Source of the DNA: DASRDB01 sp035652815
Lineage (GTDB): Bacteria > Chloroflexota > Ktedonobacteria > Ktedonobacterales > Ktedonobacteraceae
Direction of reading: 5' to 3'
DNA length: 64,000 bases
Assembly: GCA_035652815.1 (NCBI GenBank)
Contig: DASRDB010000022.1
Location: forward strand, 489,865-553,864
Positions 26,309 to 35,472 of this stretch are shown in pieces; the first letter of the stretch is position 1, and every line of letters starts with the position of its first letter. Below the pieces are notes generated by a model. It saw only the letters and a program-made list of their open reading frames with translations, made no database searches and was not told the DNA's origin. Made by a program: the position numbers and the translations under genes.

Positions 26309-27354
26309 TCGTAGCCCTCGCTGGTATCGGCGACGCTGATCTTGCCCCAGAAGAGGCGGTAGGTGAGGATGAAGTAGACGGCAGCAAGTACCATGCCGAT
26401 GAGCCACCAGACGAGGCCTACCGTCTGACCATAGAGAGATGATGAGGCGTTTGAAATGGTCAGGCTATAGGCGGGATTGACGGCAGGCAGCATCATGGGG
26501 TAGATGCCGAAGGCCGCACTGGCGAGCATGCCGACAATGAAGGCACACGAGCTGAAGAACGAGGCGTGGTCGCGGCGACGGATGTTGAAGTAAATGACGC
26601 CGATGAGGCCAATGAGGGCGATCAGCGGGAAGATGAAGCCCCAGGGTTGGCTTAAGAATCGATCTTGCATGTGAGGCTGCACGAAAAAGGTGGCGATGGT
26701 GCCGAGAATGGTAAGGGCAATAGTGACATACCAGAAGCGCCGCGCGATGATACGAGTGCGCTCGTAAAGCGGGCCGGTGGTTTTGACAGCGATGTAGGTG
26801 GCTCCATGCATGATTAAGGTGGAGAGCGCCATCAGGCCAATCAGGATGGTGTACCAGTCGAGGATGCCGGGGTTTGAACTGAACGGGTTGAAGTCAGTCC
26901 ATAGGGCCTCAAAGAAGAATCCCTGCGCGTTTAAGGGAACACCACGAATGACGTTGGCCATTGCAGCGCCGAAGAAGATGGCGAGCAGGGCGCTGCCGAT
27001 GAAGAACAGGCCATCCCAGAAGGCGAACCAGATGGGATTGGTGATGCGCGAGCGGAGTTCGATGGAGATGCCGCGCACCATGAGCAGCCAGAGAACGATG
27101 ATGAGCGGCAGGTAGAAGCCGCTGAAACTGGCGGCATAGAGGACGGGGAAGGTGAAGAAGAGCGTTCCGCCTGCCGCGATGAGCCAGACTTCGTTGCCAT
27201 CCCAGACGGGACCGATGGCGCGCAGGATGAGACGGCGCTCCTCATCGTTTTTGGCGGCAAAGAGGTGGATTGCACCGGCTCCCAGGTCGAAGCCGTCGAG
27301 GACAACGTACATGGTGAGCATGAAGCCAACCAGAATAAACCATAACGTTTGCAT
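26305..27354 (-). CDS. cydB: Cytochrome bd ubiquinol oxidase subunit II
   Basis: A 349-residue multi-pass membrane protein with the CydB N-terminus MQTLWFILVGFMLTMYVVLDGFDLGAG and GPVWDGNEVWLIAAGGTLFFTFP. It pairs with CydA to make the high-affinity terminal oxidase that reduces oxygen with menaquinol or ubiquinol. GGAAGGAGG lies just upstream of the ATG at 27354. It follows cydA by 24 bases and overlaps the FAD oxidoreductase start by four bases. Confidence 0.93.
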   Translation of the reverse strand: MQTLWFILVGFMLTMYVVLDGFDLGAGAIHLFAAKNDEERRLILRAIGPVWDGNEVWLIAAGGTLFFTFPVLYAASFSGFYLPLIIVLWLLMVRGISIELRSRITNPIWFAFWDGLFFIGSALLAIFFGAAMANVIRGVPLNAQGFFFEALWTDFNPFSSNPGILDWYTILIGLMALSTLIMHGATYIAVKTTGPLYERTRIIARRFWYVTIALTILGTIATFFVQPHMQDRFLSQPWGFIFPLIALIGLIGVIYFNIRRRDHASFFSSCAFIVGMLASAAFGIYPMMLPAVNPAYSLTISNASSSLYGQTVGLVWWLIGMVLAAVYFILTYRLFWGKISVADTSEGYE

Positions 27355-27378
27355 GCTAGTGTTCCTCCTTCCTGTTGG

Positions 27379-28746
27379 CTAGATGATCTGATCTGCTATT
27401 CCCTCAGTCTCCTGCTGCGCTTCCACCTTCTGGAAGACAGGGCCGCGCAGGGCCTCGAAGGTAATCAGCAGGACGAAGACGATGCCAAGCAGGAGGTACA
27501 TCCCGGCAAAACCGATGAGGGTGAAGAGGATGTTGCCGGACGAAAGCGTGGCCGAAGAGCCGTTCACAGTGCGCAACAGGCCGAAGACGATCCAGGGCTG
27601 GCGTCCTAGTTCAGTAGTGAACCAGCCAGTGGTGTTGGCGATGAACGGGAATGGGGTTGCCAGCATGAGAATCCAGAGCATCCAGCGCGAGGTAAAGAGT
27701 AATTTGCGCCAGAGCAGAAAGGCGGCGAGGGCCATGATGGCGATGAAGATGGTGCCTAAGCCGACCATGATGTGGTAGCTGTAGTAGAGCAGATCAACAG
27801 AATCTGGGCGCTGGTCGGGAGGAAAGGAATTGAGACCTCTGACCACGGCGGCCCAGTGACGGTAGGTCAGGAAGCTGAGGACGTTGGGAACGATGATAGG
27901 ATTGTCGAGGGTTGAATGGGTGGTGTCAGGCTGGCCGATGATGACGATACCGGCCCCTTTTTCTGTGTTGAAAAGACCCTCCATCGCGGCAAGTTTGGCG
28001 GGCTGAATATCGGCGACCTGGCGTCCCTCCAGGTCGCCGCTAGGGAAAAGCTGGAAGGCGCTGGAGAGCAGGCCCATGATGACGCCGAGCGTGACGAAGA
28101 TGCGAGCGTATTCAATATGCTTATTTTGCAGGAGGTAGAACGCGCCCAGACCAGCCATAAAGAAGGAGGCCGTTACGACCGCGCCACTCATGGTGTGCAT
28201 GTATTGAGGGTAGATCCAGGAGTTGAACAGCACTGCCCAGTAGTTGGAGATGTGGAGCTTAGTTCCCGCGATAGTGTAGCCGACGGGATGCTGCATCCAG
28301 GCGTTGGAGGCAATGATGAAGCCGCCGGATGCCCAGGTGCCGAGCCAGACCATGAAGGCGGAGAACCAGTGCATTTTCTGGCCGAAGGCGTGTTCTCCGA
28401 AGAGGAAGATGCCCAGGAATGCAGACTCGATGAAGAAGGCAAAGGCCCCCTCCATTGCCAGCGTCTGCGCGATGATGTCGCCCGCGAAGACGGAGAAACG
28501 GGCCCAGTTCGTGCCAAACTCGAACTCCATAGGAATGCCTGTGACAACGCCTATAATGAATGCGAGGGCGAAGATTCTGGCCCAGAAGTGTGCGCTGTTA
28601 TTGAAACGCTCGTCTTTGCGCCATAAATAGAGCGTTTTCAGAATCAGGATCAGTAACGCGAGTCCCATTGTCAACTGCGGGAACAGGTAATGAAAAGCAA
28701 TGGTGAACGCGAATTGTAAGCGTGATAGGATGGTTGATGCATCCAT
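27379..28746 (-). CDS. cydA: Cytochrome bd ubiquinol oxidase subunit I
   Basis: A 455-residue membrane protein. His19 (FTIAFHYLFPQLTMG) is at the exact position of the heme b595 ligand. The conserved GxPMEFEFGTNWARFSVFAGD, AFFIESAFLGIF and GWFTTELGRQPW segments follow. At about 455 residues it is the short-Q-loop type common outside Proteobacteria. GGAGGTAATAT before the ATG at 28746 is a strong ribosome site. It is followed by cydB and preceded, beyond a hairpin repeat, by cydC. Confidence 0.94.
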   Translation of the reverse strand: MDASTILSRLQFAFTIAFHYLFPQLTMGLALLILILKTLYLWRKDERFNNSAHFWARIFALAFIIGVVTGIPMEFEFGTNWARFSVFAGDIIAQTLAMEGAFAFFIESAFLGIFLFGEHAFGQKMHWFSAFMVWLGTWASGGFIIASNAWMQHPVGYTIAGTKLHISNYWAVLFNSWIYPQYMHTMSGAVVTASFFMAGLGAFYLLQNKHIEYARIFVTLGVIMGLLSSAFQLFPSGDLEGRQVADIQPAKLAAMEGLFNTEKGAGIVIIGQPDTTHSTLDNPIIVPNVLSFLTYRHWAAVVRGLNSFPPDQRPDSVDLLYYSYHIMVGLGTIFIAIMALAAFLLWRKLLFTSRWMLWILMLATPFPFIANTTGWFTTELGRQPWIVFGLLRTVNGSSATLSSGNILFTLIGFAGMYLLLGIVFVLLITFEALRGPVFQKVEAQQETEGIADQII

Positions 28747-28803
28747 ATATTACCTCCAAACCTTACAGGTTGAATCTCTTCCACGCGCAATATTGCGATT
28801 TTC

Positions 28804-28881
28804 TGTAGGGACGCGCTTCAGCGCGTCCACCTCGTTCGATCCGCTCGAAAGGCTGGACGCGCTGAAGCGCGTCCCTACAGG
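28804..28881. repeat. Double-hairpin repeat of a second family
   Basis: Outer arms CTGTAGGGACGCGCTTCAGC onward (28804-28829) and its complement (28856-28881) match exactly over 26 bases. Each arm also contains GGACGCGCTTCAGCGCGTCC, itself a perfect hairpin with a two-base loop. It sits in the cydC-cydA gap and could split the operon or protect the downstream message. Confidence 0.82.
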
Positions 28882-28888
28882 ATTATGT

Positions 28889-30631
28889 TCAGGTAAGGAC
28901 GAATATGCCGTTTTGCATATCGAACAACTGGCGGTAAAGGCCGCCAGCCTGTAATAATTGTTCATGTGTTCCCCGTTCGGTGATCTGACCGGATTGCAGT
29001 ACGAGAATTTTATCCATGCGCTCCATGCCAAGCAGGCGATGGGTGATGAACAACGTTGTATGGTCATCCATCAAGGTGTATAGGGATGCAAGCAGGGCCT
29101 GTTCGGTGAGCGGGTCGAGATTGGCGGTGGCTTCATCCAGGATCAGGAGCGGTGCCTTCTTAAGAATGGCGCGCGCGATGGCGAGACGCTGGCGCTCACC
29201 GCCTGAAAGTTGCAGTCCCTGTTGGCCTATCCAGGTATCCAGACCTTTGGGCAATTGGCGGACGAATTCTAGCAGTTGAGCCTGTTCCAGCGCCTGCATT
29301 AGATCGTTTTCGCTGGCATCGAAGCGGCCCAGGAGCAGATTGTTGCGAATGGTGCCCGTGAAGATATAGGTTTCCTGGGAGACGACTCCGAACAGGTCGC
29401 GCAGATCATCGAGAGAATAGTCACGAATATCGTGTCCATCCAGGCGAATGGTGCCGCCTGTCGCGTCCCAGAAGCGCAGGGCGAGACGCGCAATAGTGCT
29501 TTTGCCTGATCCGCTTGGTCCGACGATGGCGATTTTGCTGCCTGGACGAAGAGTAAAGCTCACATCGTTGATTACCTCGCCTTCCCGCGGGTCGTAGGCG
29601 AAGTGAACGTGATTAAATTCAATGGTATGGTCTCGTTGGATGGAAGCAGGTAATGGATTGGGCGGCTCGCTTACCATTGGCTGTGTATCGGCTACTTTAA
29701 AGAGGCGATTGCCAGCTTCGAGCGAGTGGCCGAGAAACTGGAAGGCCTGCCCGAGCGGCTGAATGGCCTCAAAGCTTGCCAGGATGCTGAGCGCGAGAAA
29801 GGCCAGATAGACGCCATCAATTGCCTTGCCGCTCACCAGGGGAATCGCCAGGATGAGCAATGTCCACATAGCGAGATTCATTCCAGTATCGTTAAGGGCT
29901 TGCTCAAGACCGGAGATGAAAGCCATGCGGCGTTGAAGCTGGCCTAGACGAGCATCAAGTGTGGCTATCTTTGTTTGTTGAGTACTGTTGTGATTGAAGG
30001 CCAGGATGTCTTGAATGCCTTGAATGCCATCGACGACCTGGGCGTTTAATTCTGCGCGTAACGCAAGCTGCTGCCTGCCGAGGCCGCGTGAGAGTGTGCC
30101 AATCAGTAGCGGAATGCCGAAGCCGGTGGCGAGCAGGAACGTGAGAGCAGTCCAGGCAAGCACTGGGCTGAAGATGGTGAAGAGGCCAAAGGTTAGAATG
30201 CTGATGACGATGGCGACGATGATGGGCGAGAAGACGCGCAGGTAGAGATGCTGTAGCTCATCGACATCGCTGACAAGGCGGGTGAGCATGTCGCCGCTAC
30301 GGAACAAAAGCAAGTGTCCGGGTGCGAGCCGTTCTAGTTGCGTGTAGAGCCAGACTCGTAGGCGAGCGAGCAGGCGGAAAGTGGCGTTATGAGAGACAAG
30401 GCGCTCAGCGTAGCGCGAGCCGGAACGGGAAACGCTGGCAAAGCGCACGATGTAGATGGGTAGAGTGAGCGTGACCAGGAGGGGGCCGAGGGCGGCTGCC
30501 GCGATGAGATAGGATGCCATGCCGAGCAGGGCCATGTTGCTGGCGATCATAACGCTGCCGAGCAGGATCGCCAGGGCAATCTGCCAGCGAAAGGGAGATA
30601 AGAATGCGAGCAGGCGCAAGAGGGTCTTCAT
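28889..30631 (-). CDS. cydC: Thiol reductant ABC exporter, CydC-type subunit
   Basis: A 580-residue half-transporter: an N-terminal membrane domain with six segments, then an ATPase with Walker A GPSGSGKST, signature LSGGERQRLAIARA and Walker B LLILDEATANLD. With CydD it exports glutathione/cysteine and binds heme, and it is needed for assembly of cytochrome bd. The ATG at 30631 overlaps the cydD stop (ATGA), so the two subunits are coupled. Confidence 0.9.
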   Translation of the reverse strand: MKTLLRLLAFLSPFRWQIALAILLGSVMIASNMALLGMASYLIAAAALGPLLVTLTLPIYIVRFASVSRSGSRYAERLVSHNATFRLLARLRVWLYTQLERLAPGHLLLFRSGDMLTRLVSDVDELQHLYLRVFSPIIVAIVISILTFGLFTIFSPVLAWTALTFLLATGFGIPLLIGTLSRGLGRQQLALRAELNAQVVDGIQGIQDILAFNHNSTQQTKIATLDARLGQLQRRMAFISGLEQALNDTGMNLAMWTLLILAIPLVSGKAIDGVYLAFLALSILASFEAIQPLGQAFQFLGHSLEAGNRLFKVADTQPMVSEPPNPLPASIQRDHTIEFNHVHFAYDPREGEVINDVSFTLRPGSKIAIVGPSGSGKSTIARLALRFWDATGGTIRLDGHDIRDYSLDDLRDLFGVVSQETYIFTGTIRNNLLLGRFDASENDLMQALEQAQLLEFVRQLPKGLDTWIGQQGLQLSGGERQRLAIARAILKKAPLLILDEATANLDPLTEQALLASLYTLMDDHTTLFITHRLLGMERMDKILVLQSGQITERGTHEQLLQAGGLYRQLFDMQNGIFVLT

Positions 30632-32364
30632 CGGGCGATTCCTACCTTTCCTGGGATGAGGTTGGTGAAGGCGTATTTGTCTTGCAGCAAGATATCGGGC
30701 GTGTGGATTTCGACCAGTGTTCCTTTTTCCAGGACGGCAACTCTGTCCGCGCTGGCAATGGTGTTGTAGCGGTGGGCGATGACCAGGACGGTGCGGTTTT
30801 TGGTTAAATGATGAATGGCGGAACGGATGTGTGTTTCGCTTTCTGGATCGAGGTTTGAAGTTGGCTCGTCAAGGATGAGCAGAGGCGCATCCTTGAGGAA
30901 GGCGCGGGCGATGGCGAGGCGTTGGGCCTGACCGGCGCTCAGACGGATACCTCGTTCACCGATTGCAGTGGCGTAACCTTGTGGAAATGCATTGATGAAC
31001 TCAGATGCGCCTGCCAGTTTTGCCGCCTCGATAACCTCGGCATCACTGGCGGTTGGACGTGCCATGCGGATGTTATCCAGGACATTTCCATAGAAGAGAT
31101 AGGGATGCTGTGGCACCAGAGCCACGTACTCGCGCCAGTTCTCGGGTGTTAGTTCGGCGAGCGGGATATCATTTACGGTGATCTGGCCGCTTTGCGGGTT
31201 CATGAAGCGCAGGAGCAGGTTGACCAGCGTGCTTTTTCCGGCACCGCTGCGACCGATCAGGGCGGTGCAGCTTCCGGCGGGCAGGGTAAGTGTGAGGTCG
31301 CGCAGGGCGGGGGTTTCTTTGCCGGGATAGGTGTAGGTTACGTTGGAAAAAGTGATGGTAAGCGGCAAGCTTGGGCGTCCGGTCGATTGGGTAGAAGAGG
31401 TATTTATTTCGGCTGGTGTGCGCAGGATTTCGCTGATGCGCTGCATGGCGGCTTTGCCTTCCATCGCGGCGTGGCGCTGAACTCCGAGGTCGCGCAGGGG
31501 ACGGTAGAATTCGGGTGCCAGCAGCAGGATGAGGAAGGCATGCTCGAAAGTGATGCCGTTATTGAGCAAGCGGACGCCTAGCGTGACGGCGATCAGGCCG
31601 ATGGTCACGGCAGTCATGAATTCGAGAACCATGCCGGAGAGAAAGGCCACTCGCAACATCTTCATAGTTTTCTGGCGAAACTGGTCGCTGATGCTGGCAA
31701 CGCGAGCGCCTGTTGACTCGCCGCGACCAAAGAGCTTGAGCGTGGCGAGGCCCTGAACAGCGTCGAGAAAATAGGCGCTCATGCGCGAGAGGGAGAGCCA
31801 TTGACGCTGGACGTGTTTTTCGGCGTAGCTGCCGACCAGGATCATGAGCAGAGGAATGACGGGGCCTGTTACCAGCAGCAGGATGGCGCTTGTCCAATCG
31901 AAGGGAAAGATACAGGCGATGATCAATATAGGGATGAGAACGCTCAGTGCGACCTGGGGAAGATAGCAACTCACGTAGGGGTCTAAGCGTTCGATGCCTT
32001 CGCTCAGGGTGGTTACCAGTTCACCTGTGGGCTGTCCTTTCGTATAGCCGGGGCCTGACTGAAGCAGGTGTGCGAAGAGGCGCTGGCGCGTGTTTGATTT
32101 GACACGGACAGCCGACTCCTGGGCTGTCACCTCGCGAAGCCAGACGAAGGCGGCGCGTAAGATGATGGCACCGAGAAGGAATAGGAGAGGCCTGCTAAGC
32201 TGGTTAAGTGATTGATGAACGAGAAAGACGCGATTGACCACCTGGCTCAGCAGGAACATCTGGACAATGGTTGTAGCTGCCGCGAGAGTGCCGCAAAGCA
32301 CAGAAAAGGCGAGATACAGTCGCGCCTGTCGAGCATCTAAAAGGAGTTTTGTATTCATAGACAT
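30628..32364 (-). CDS. cydD: Thiol reductant ABC exporter, CydD-type subunit
   Basis: A 578-residue half-transporter with membrane domain and ATPase: Walker A GRSGAGKST, signature LSAGQAQRLAIARA, Walker B LLILDEPTSNLD, and a VLVIAHRYNTI H-loop. I chose the ATG at 32364 (or 32358); in-frame codons further upstream to 32502 merely translate the hairpin element at 32371-32490. Neither ATG has a good ribosome site, and the element lies only 6 bases upstream. It is the first gene of the cluster cydD-cydC-cydA-cydB-oxidoreductase. Confidence 0.9.
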   Translation of the reverse strand: MSMNTKLLLDARQARLYLAFSVLCGTLAAATTIVQMFLLSQVVNRVFLVHQSLNQLSRPLLFLLGAIILRAAFVWLREVTAQESAVRVKSNTRQRLFAHLLQSGPGYTKGQPTGELVTTLSEGIERLDPYVSCYLPQVALSVLIPILIIACIFPFDWTSAILLLVTGPVIPLLMILVGSYAEKHVQRQWLSLSRMSAYFLDAVQGLATLKLFGRGESTGARVASISDQFRQKTMKMLRVAFLSGMVLEFMTAVTIGLIAVTLGVRLLNNGITFEHAFLILLLAPEFYRPLRDLGVQRHAAMEGKAAMQRISEILRTPAEINTSSTQSTGRPSLPLTITFSNVTYTYPGKETPALRDLTLTLPAGSCTALIGRSGAGKSTLVNLLLRFMNPQSGQITVNDIPLAELTPENWREYVALVPQHPYLFYGNVLDNIRMARPTASDAEVIEAAKLAGASEFINAFPQGYATAIGERGIRLSAGQAQRLAIARAFLKDAPLLILDEPTSNLDPESETHIRSAIHHLTKNRTVLVIAHRYNTIASADRVAVLEKGTLVEIHTPDILLQDKYAFTNLIPGKVGIAR

Positions 32365-32370
32365 TGCTCT

Positions 32371-32490
32371 GCAAAGAAAATGAATTTTGACAAAGAAAGG
32401 GGGGATATCCAGAGATGTCATCCTGAGCGCAGCGAAGGATGACATGGGGCGAGCATCCCCTGCTATTTTAGCAAAATTCATTTTCTTTGC
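32371..32490. repeat. Nested palindromic element in cydD leader (repeat copy 3)
   Basis: Terminal inverted arms GCAAAGAAAATGAATTTTGA (32371-32390) and GCAAAATTCATTTTCTTTGC (32471-32490) match at 19 of 20 positions. Inside is a single-arm version of the dispersed repeat: TGTCATCC-TGAGCGCAGCGAA-GGATGACA (32416-32444), a perfect 8-bp hairpin. GGGGATATCC and GAGCATCCCC form a weaker middle pair. The whole 120 bases could fold into one long structure. Confidence 0.8.
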
Positions 32491-32600
32491 TCTCGATTTC
32501 AAAACATGTCGCTGTTGTCAGTTTTGGGATAACGGTTTTCTCATGCCTTATAAAACCGTAGCACGAGAGGTCAAAGAAAGACAAGAGGAATTCTATAGAA

Positions 32601-33614
32601 TTAAGAGCCGCTTGATTCGCGCGCGATTAATTCTGGCTGGTAGACGATGTGTTTGTGCTGGTGTGTGGTGGGGTTAAGGGCCTCGTCGAGTAGTAGCTCG
32701 GCGGCGGCTCGGCCAAGTTCGTATTTAGGCTGGCGGATCGAGGTGAGGGGAGTTGAAAGGACGCTGGCGAATTCGACGTCGTCGTAGCCGACAAGAGCCA
32801 TATCTTCAGGGATGGAGATGCCGTGTTTGAGCAGGCCGCGCATCACGCCAAGCGCGAGAAGGTCGTTGGCGCAGAAAACGGCGGTCGGTTTTATCCTGGC
32901 GCTCAGCAGTTTTTCTACACATTCTTCGCCTTCTCTGGCATTTTGTGTGCGAGTCGGGATATCAACGATGGCGTGGTCGGGTTCGAGACCAGCAGCTTTT
33001 ACGGCACGTATCATGCCGCGCTTGCGGTCGGCGATCTGGCGAATGTTGAGCGGGCCATGCACGTAGGCGATGCGCTCATGTCCTCTTTCAAGCAGATGAG
33101 AGGCGGCGAGTTCGCCACCTCGCACGTCATCAACGGAGACGGCGCACAGGTCTTTGATGCGACTGGGGCGGTCGAGCAGCACGACAGCGATGCCGCGCTG
33201 GCGGAAGCGCTGCAGGTAGCGGGCGTCGTTCTGAACGGGGGTAATCAACACGCCCTGGGCGCGCTGCTCCTCAAGTACGTGCAGGTAATGGTTTTCCTTT
33301 TCTACGGAGTCGTCGGAGTTACAGAGAATGACGATATATCCGGCCTCGTTAGCGATGTCTTCAGCACCGCGCGCGACCTCAGTGAAAAAGGGGTTTGCTA
33401 CGTCAAGTACGATCAGGCCGATATGCTGGCTGGTGCCTGCACGCAACTGGCGAGCGGAGCCGTTGCGCACAAAGCCGATTTCTTCAATCGCTTGCAGCAC
33501 GCGTTGGCGCGTCTCCAACGCCACGATTTCAGGCCGGTTGAGAACGTTAGAAACGGTGCCGAGCGAAACACCAGCCCGTAGAGCCACTTCTCGTATACTT
33601 GACTTTGAACTCAT
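32601..33614 (-). CDS. LacI-family repressor of the rhamnose operon
   Basis: A 337-residue regulator: N-terminal LacI helix-turn-helix (SIREVALRAGVSLGTVSNVL, NRPEIVALETRQRVLQAI), then a periplasmic-binding-protein-like effector domain (IGLIVLDVANPFFTEVARGA, PTAVFCANDLLALGVMRGL, VGYDDVEFA). The start at 33614 has AAAGGGGAAG 9 bases upstream. It diverges from the rhamnose operon, and two identical perfect palindromes lie in between. Inference: it represses that operon and perhaps itself until L-rhamnose or a derivative binds. Confidence 0.88.
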   Translation of the reverse strand: MSSKSSIREVALRAGVSLGTVSNVLNRPEIVALETRQRVLQAIEEIGFVRNGSARQLRAGTSQHIGLIVLDVANPFFTEVARGAEDIANEAGYIVILCNSDDSVEKENHYLHVLEEQRAQGVLITPVQNDARYLQRFRQRGIAVVLLDRPSRIKDLCAVSVDDVRGGELAASHLLERGHERIAYVHGPLNIRQIADRKRGMIRAVKAAGLEPDHAIVDIPTRTQNAREGEECVEKLLSARIKPTAVFCANDLLALGVMRGLLKHGISIPEDMALVGYDDVEFASVLSTPLTSIRQPKYELGRAAAELLLDEALNPTTHQHKHIVYQPELIARESSGS

Positions 33615-33743
33615 GCGTGTATGCTTCCCCTTTGTGAATGTGAGGCCAATTTGTATCGGATGCCTTTCTGTCTGGCACTTAAGCATCTGTACCTCTGCAT
33701 ATAGTATGCCACAAACGCTTCAGCTTACAGTTTGCTTTACCCC

Positions 33744-33794
33744 TTGACAAGAGAATTATTTGTAATTATACTTGTTTTATTGAAACGTTTCAAT
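33744..33794 (+). promoter_or_regulatory. Rhamnose operon promoter with LacI operator 1
   Basis: TTGACA (33744-33749), 17 bases, TATACT (33767-33772) is near consensus. The perfect palindrome ATTGAAACGTTTCAAT (33779-33794) starts 6 bases after the -10 box, over the expected start site, an ideal place for repression. The central CG with flanking AAA/TTT is the usual LacI-family operator form. Confidence 0.75.
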
Positions 33795-33887
33795 AGAATG
33801 TCCGGTAAATCGCTCTTTTTAGTATACTTATTTCGACCCGTTTTTATATTATCCCCTTTTCTCGAAAATAGAGATTATTTTCAAATG

Positions 33888-33903
33888 ATTGAAACGTTTC
33901 AAT
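33888..33903 (+). promoter_or_regulatory. LacI operator 2 in rhamnose operon leader
   Basis: A second identical copy of ATTGAAACGTTTCAAT, centred 109 bases downstream of the first and 63 bases before the GTG at 33966. Two copies at this distance could support DNA looping or a roadblock. The rest of the 351-base gap 33615-33965 is AT-rich leader. Confidence 0.75.
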
Positions 33904-33965
33904 TCAATTACTTTGTATTTACAAGGATGTGACCTGTCGAGTTTACCCGTAGGAGTGGATAAAAC

Positions 33966-35468
33966 GTGACGAATCCTCCTGAACCTATCGTTGAAATGCG
34001 CGTGGTTGCCAAACACTTTGGCGGTGTGCAGGCATTGCGGGGAGTGGACTTCCAGCTTTTTCCGGGTGAAGTGCATGCTTTGTTGGGCGAGAATGGCGCG
34101 GGGAAAAGCACGCTGGTGAAGATACTGGGTGGCATTTACAAGCCGGACGCGGGCGTGGTGAAGATTGGCGGCGAGGCGATAGAGATGCGCTCGCCGACGC
34201 AGGCGCAGGCGCTTGGTATTGCCGTTGTGCAGCAGGAGCCGAAGCTGTTTCCTGATCTGGATGTGGCCGAGAATGTCTTCATGGGCCGCCACCCGCGAGA
34301 TCGTTTCGGACGCATCGATTGGAAACGCATGTACCGCGAAGTCGATGCGTTGCTTGCCTCTCTAGATGTTCCTCTCAGCTCTCATACGCCTGTACAGGGC
34401 CTTTCCATAGCCGAGCAGCAGCTGGTAGAAATTGCGAAGGCGCTTTCGATTCAGGCTCGTGTGCTGGTGTTGGATGAACCGACCGCCGCGCTCTCTGCGC
34501 ATGAAGTCGAAGAATTATTTGCGATTGTGAAGCAGTTGCGCGAGCGAGGTGTAGCTATCCTCTTTGTCAGCCACCGCCTTGAGGAAGTATTCGCGATTGC
34601 GGATCGTTTGACGGTTTTCCGCGATGGAACCCACATTATTACTGCTTCAGTGAGCGAGATGACCACCGAGGAGATCATCAAGCATATGGTGGGGCGCGAA
34701 CTCTCGAATTTGTTCCCTAAGAGCGAAACGGAAATCGGAGACGTGGTGCTGGAAGTGCGTCATCTCACGCGGCCCGGTGTGTTTTCGGATGTCAGTTTTC
34801 AACTTCGCAAGGGAGAGATTTTAGGGTTCGCGGGACTGGTTGGAGCTGGACGGACAGAGGTGGCGCGAGTGCTGTTTGGCATTGACCAGGCTGAGAGTGG
34901 GGAAATCTGGTTCAAGGGCAAGAAGGTAAGCATCCATTCGCCGCAGCAGGCAATGGATTATGGCATTGCTTATGTACCAGAGGATCGCCATCAGCAGGGG
35001 TTGGTGATGAATTTCAGTATTGCAACAAATGTCACGCTGTCTATTCTGGATAAGGTGTCGCGTTTGGGCCTGATTGATCCGCGCCAGGAACGGAAGATCG
35101 CGTCAGATTATTCGAGTCAATTGCGTGTGCGTTCGGCGGGAGTTGAGCAGCAGGTGAGCGCTCTTTCAGGTGGGAATCAGCAAAAGGTTGTGCTGAGCAA
35201 GTGGCTGGCGACCAATCCATCGATATTGATTCTGGACGAGCCAACACGAGGTATTGACGTGGGGGCGAAGGCCGAGGTTCACAGAATTATTTCGGACCTC
35301 GCGGCAAGCGGGCTGGCAATTATTTTGATCTCGAGTGAGTTGCCAGAGGTGTTGGCGATGTCCGATAGAGTGATTGTCTTGCACGAGGGACGGGTGACGG
35401 GTATGTTTGAGCGCGCTGAGGCGACACAGGAGAAGGTGATGTTTGCCGCGACAGGACAGGAGAGGTGA
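33966..35468 (+). CDS. rhaT: Rhamnose ABC importer, ATP-binding protein
   Basis: A 500-residue protein with two ATPase domains in tandem, as in sugar importers of the CUT2 group. The first domain has Walker A GENGAGKST, a signature-like VQGLSIAEQQLVEIAKAL and Walker B LVLDEPTAALS. The second has an unusual Walker A region (GLVGAGRTEVARVLFG), then LSGGNQQKVVLSKWL and ILILDEPTRGID. CUT2 second domains normally lack a functional Walker A lysine. The GTG at 33966 follows AGGAGTGG. Together with the two permeases and binding protein it forms a complete importer; the flanking rhamnose enzymes set the substrate. Confidence 0.9.
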   Translation: MTNPPEPIVEMRVVAKHFGGVQALRGVDFQLFPGEVHALLGENGAGKSTLVKILGGIYKPDAGVVKIGGEAIEMRSPTQAQALGIAVVQQEPKLFPDLDVAENVFMGRHPRDRFGRIDWKRMYREVDALLASLDVPLSSHTPVQGLSIAEQQLVEIAKALSIQARVLVLDEPTAALSAHEVEELFAIVKQLRERGVAILFVSHRLEEVFAIADRLTVFRDGTHIITASVSEMTTEEIIKHMVGRELSNLFPKSETEIGDVVLEVRHLTRPGVFSDVSFQLRKGEILGFAGLVGAGRTEVARVLFGIDQAESGEIWFKGKKVSIHSPQQAMDYGIAYVPEDRHQQGLVMNFSIATNVTLSILDKVSRLGLIDPRQERKIASDYSSQLRVRSAGVEQQVSALSGGNQQKVVLSKWLATNPSILILDEPTRGIDVGAKAEVHRIISDLAASGLAIILISSELPEVLAMSDRVIVLHEGRVTGMFERAEATQEKVMFAATGQER

Positions 35469-35472
35469 TGGT

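Noticed and set aside
32365..32502. N-terminal extension of CydD by 46 residues
   Set aside because: The extension translates the palindromic element and includes the repeat-derived SFAALRMT stretch, so it is noncoding.
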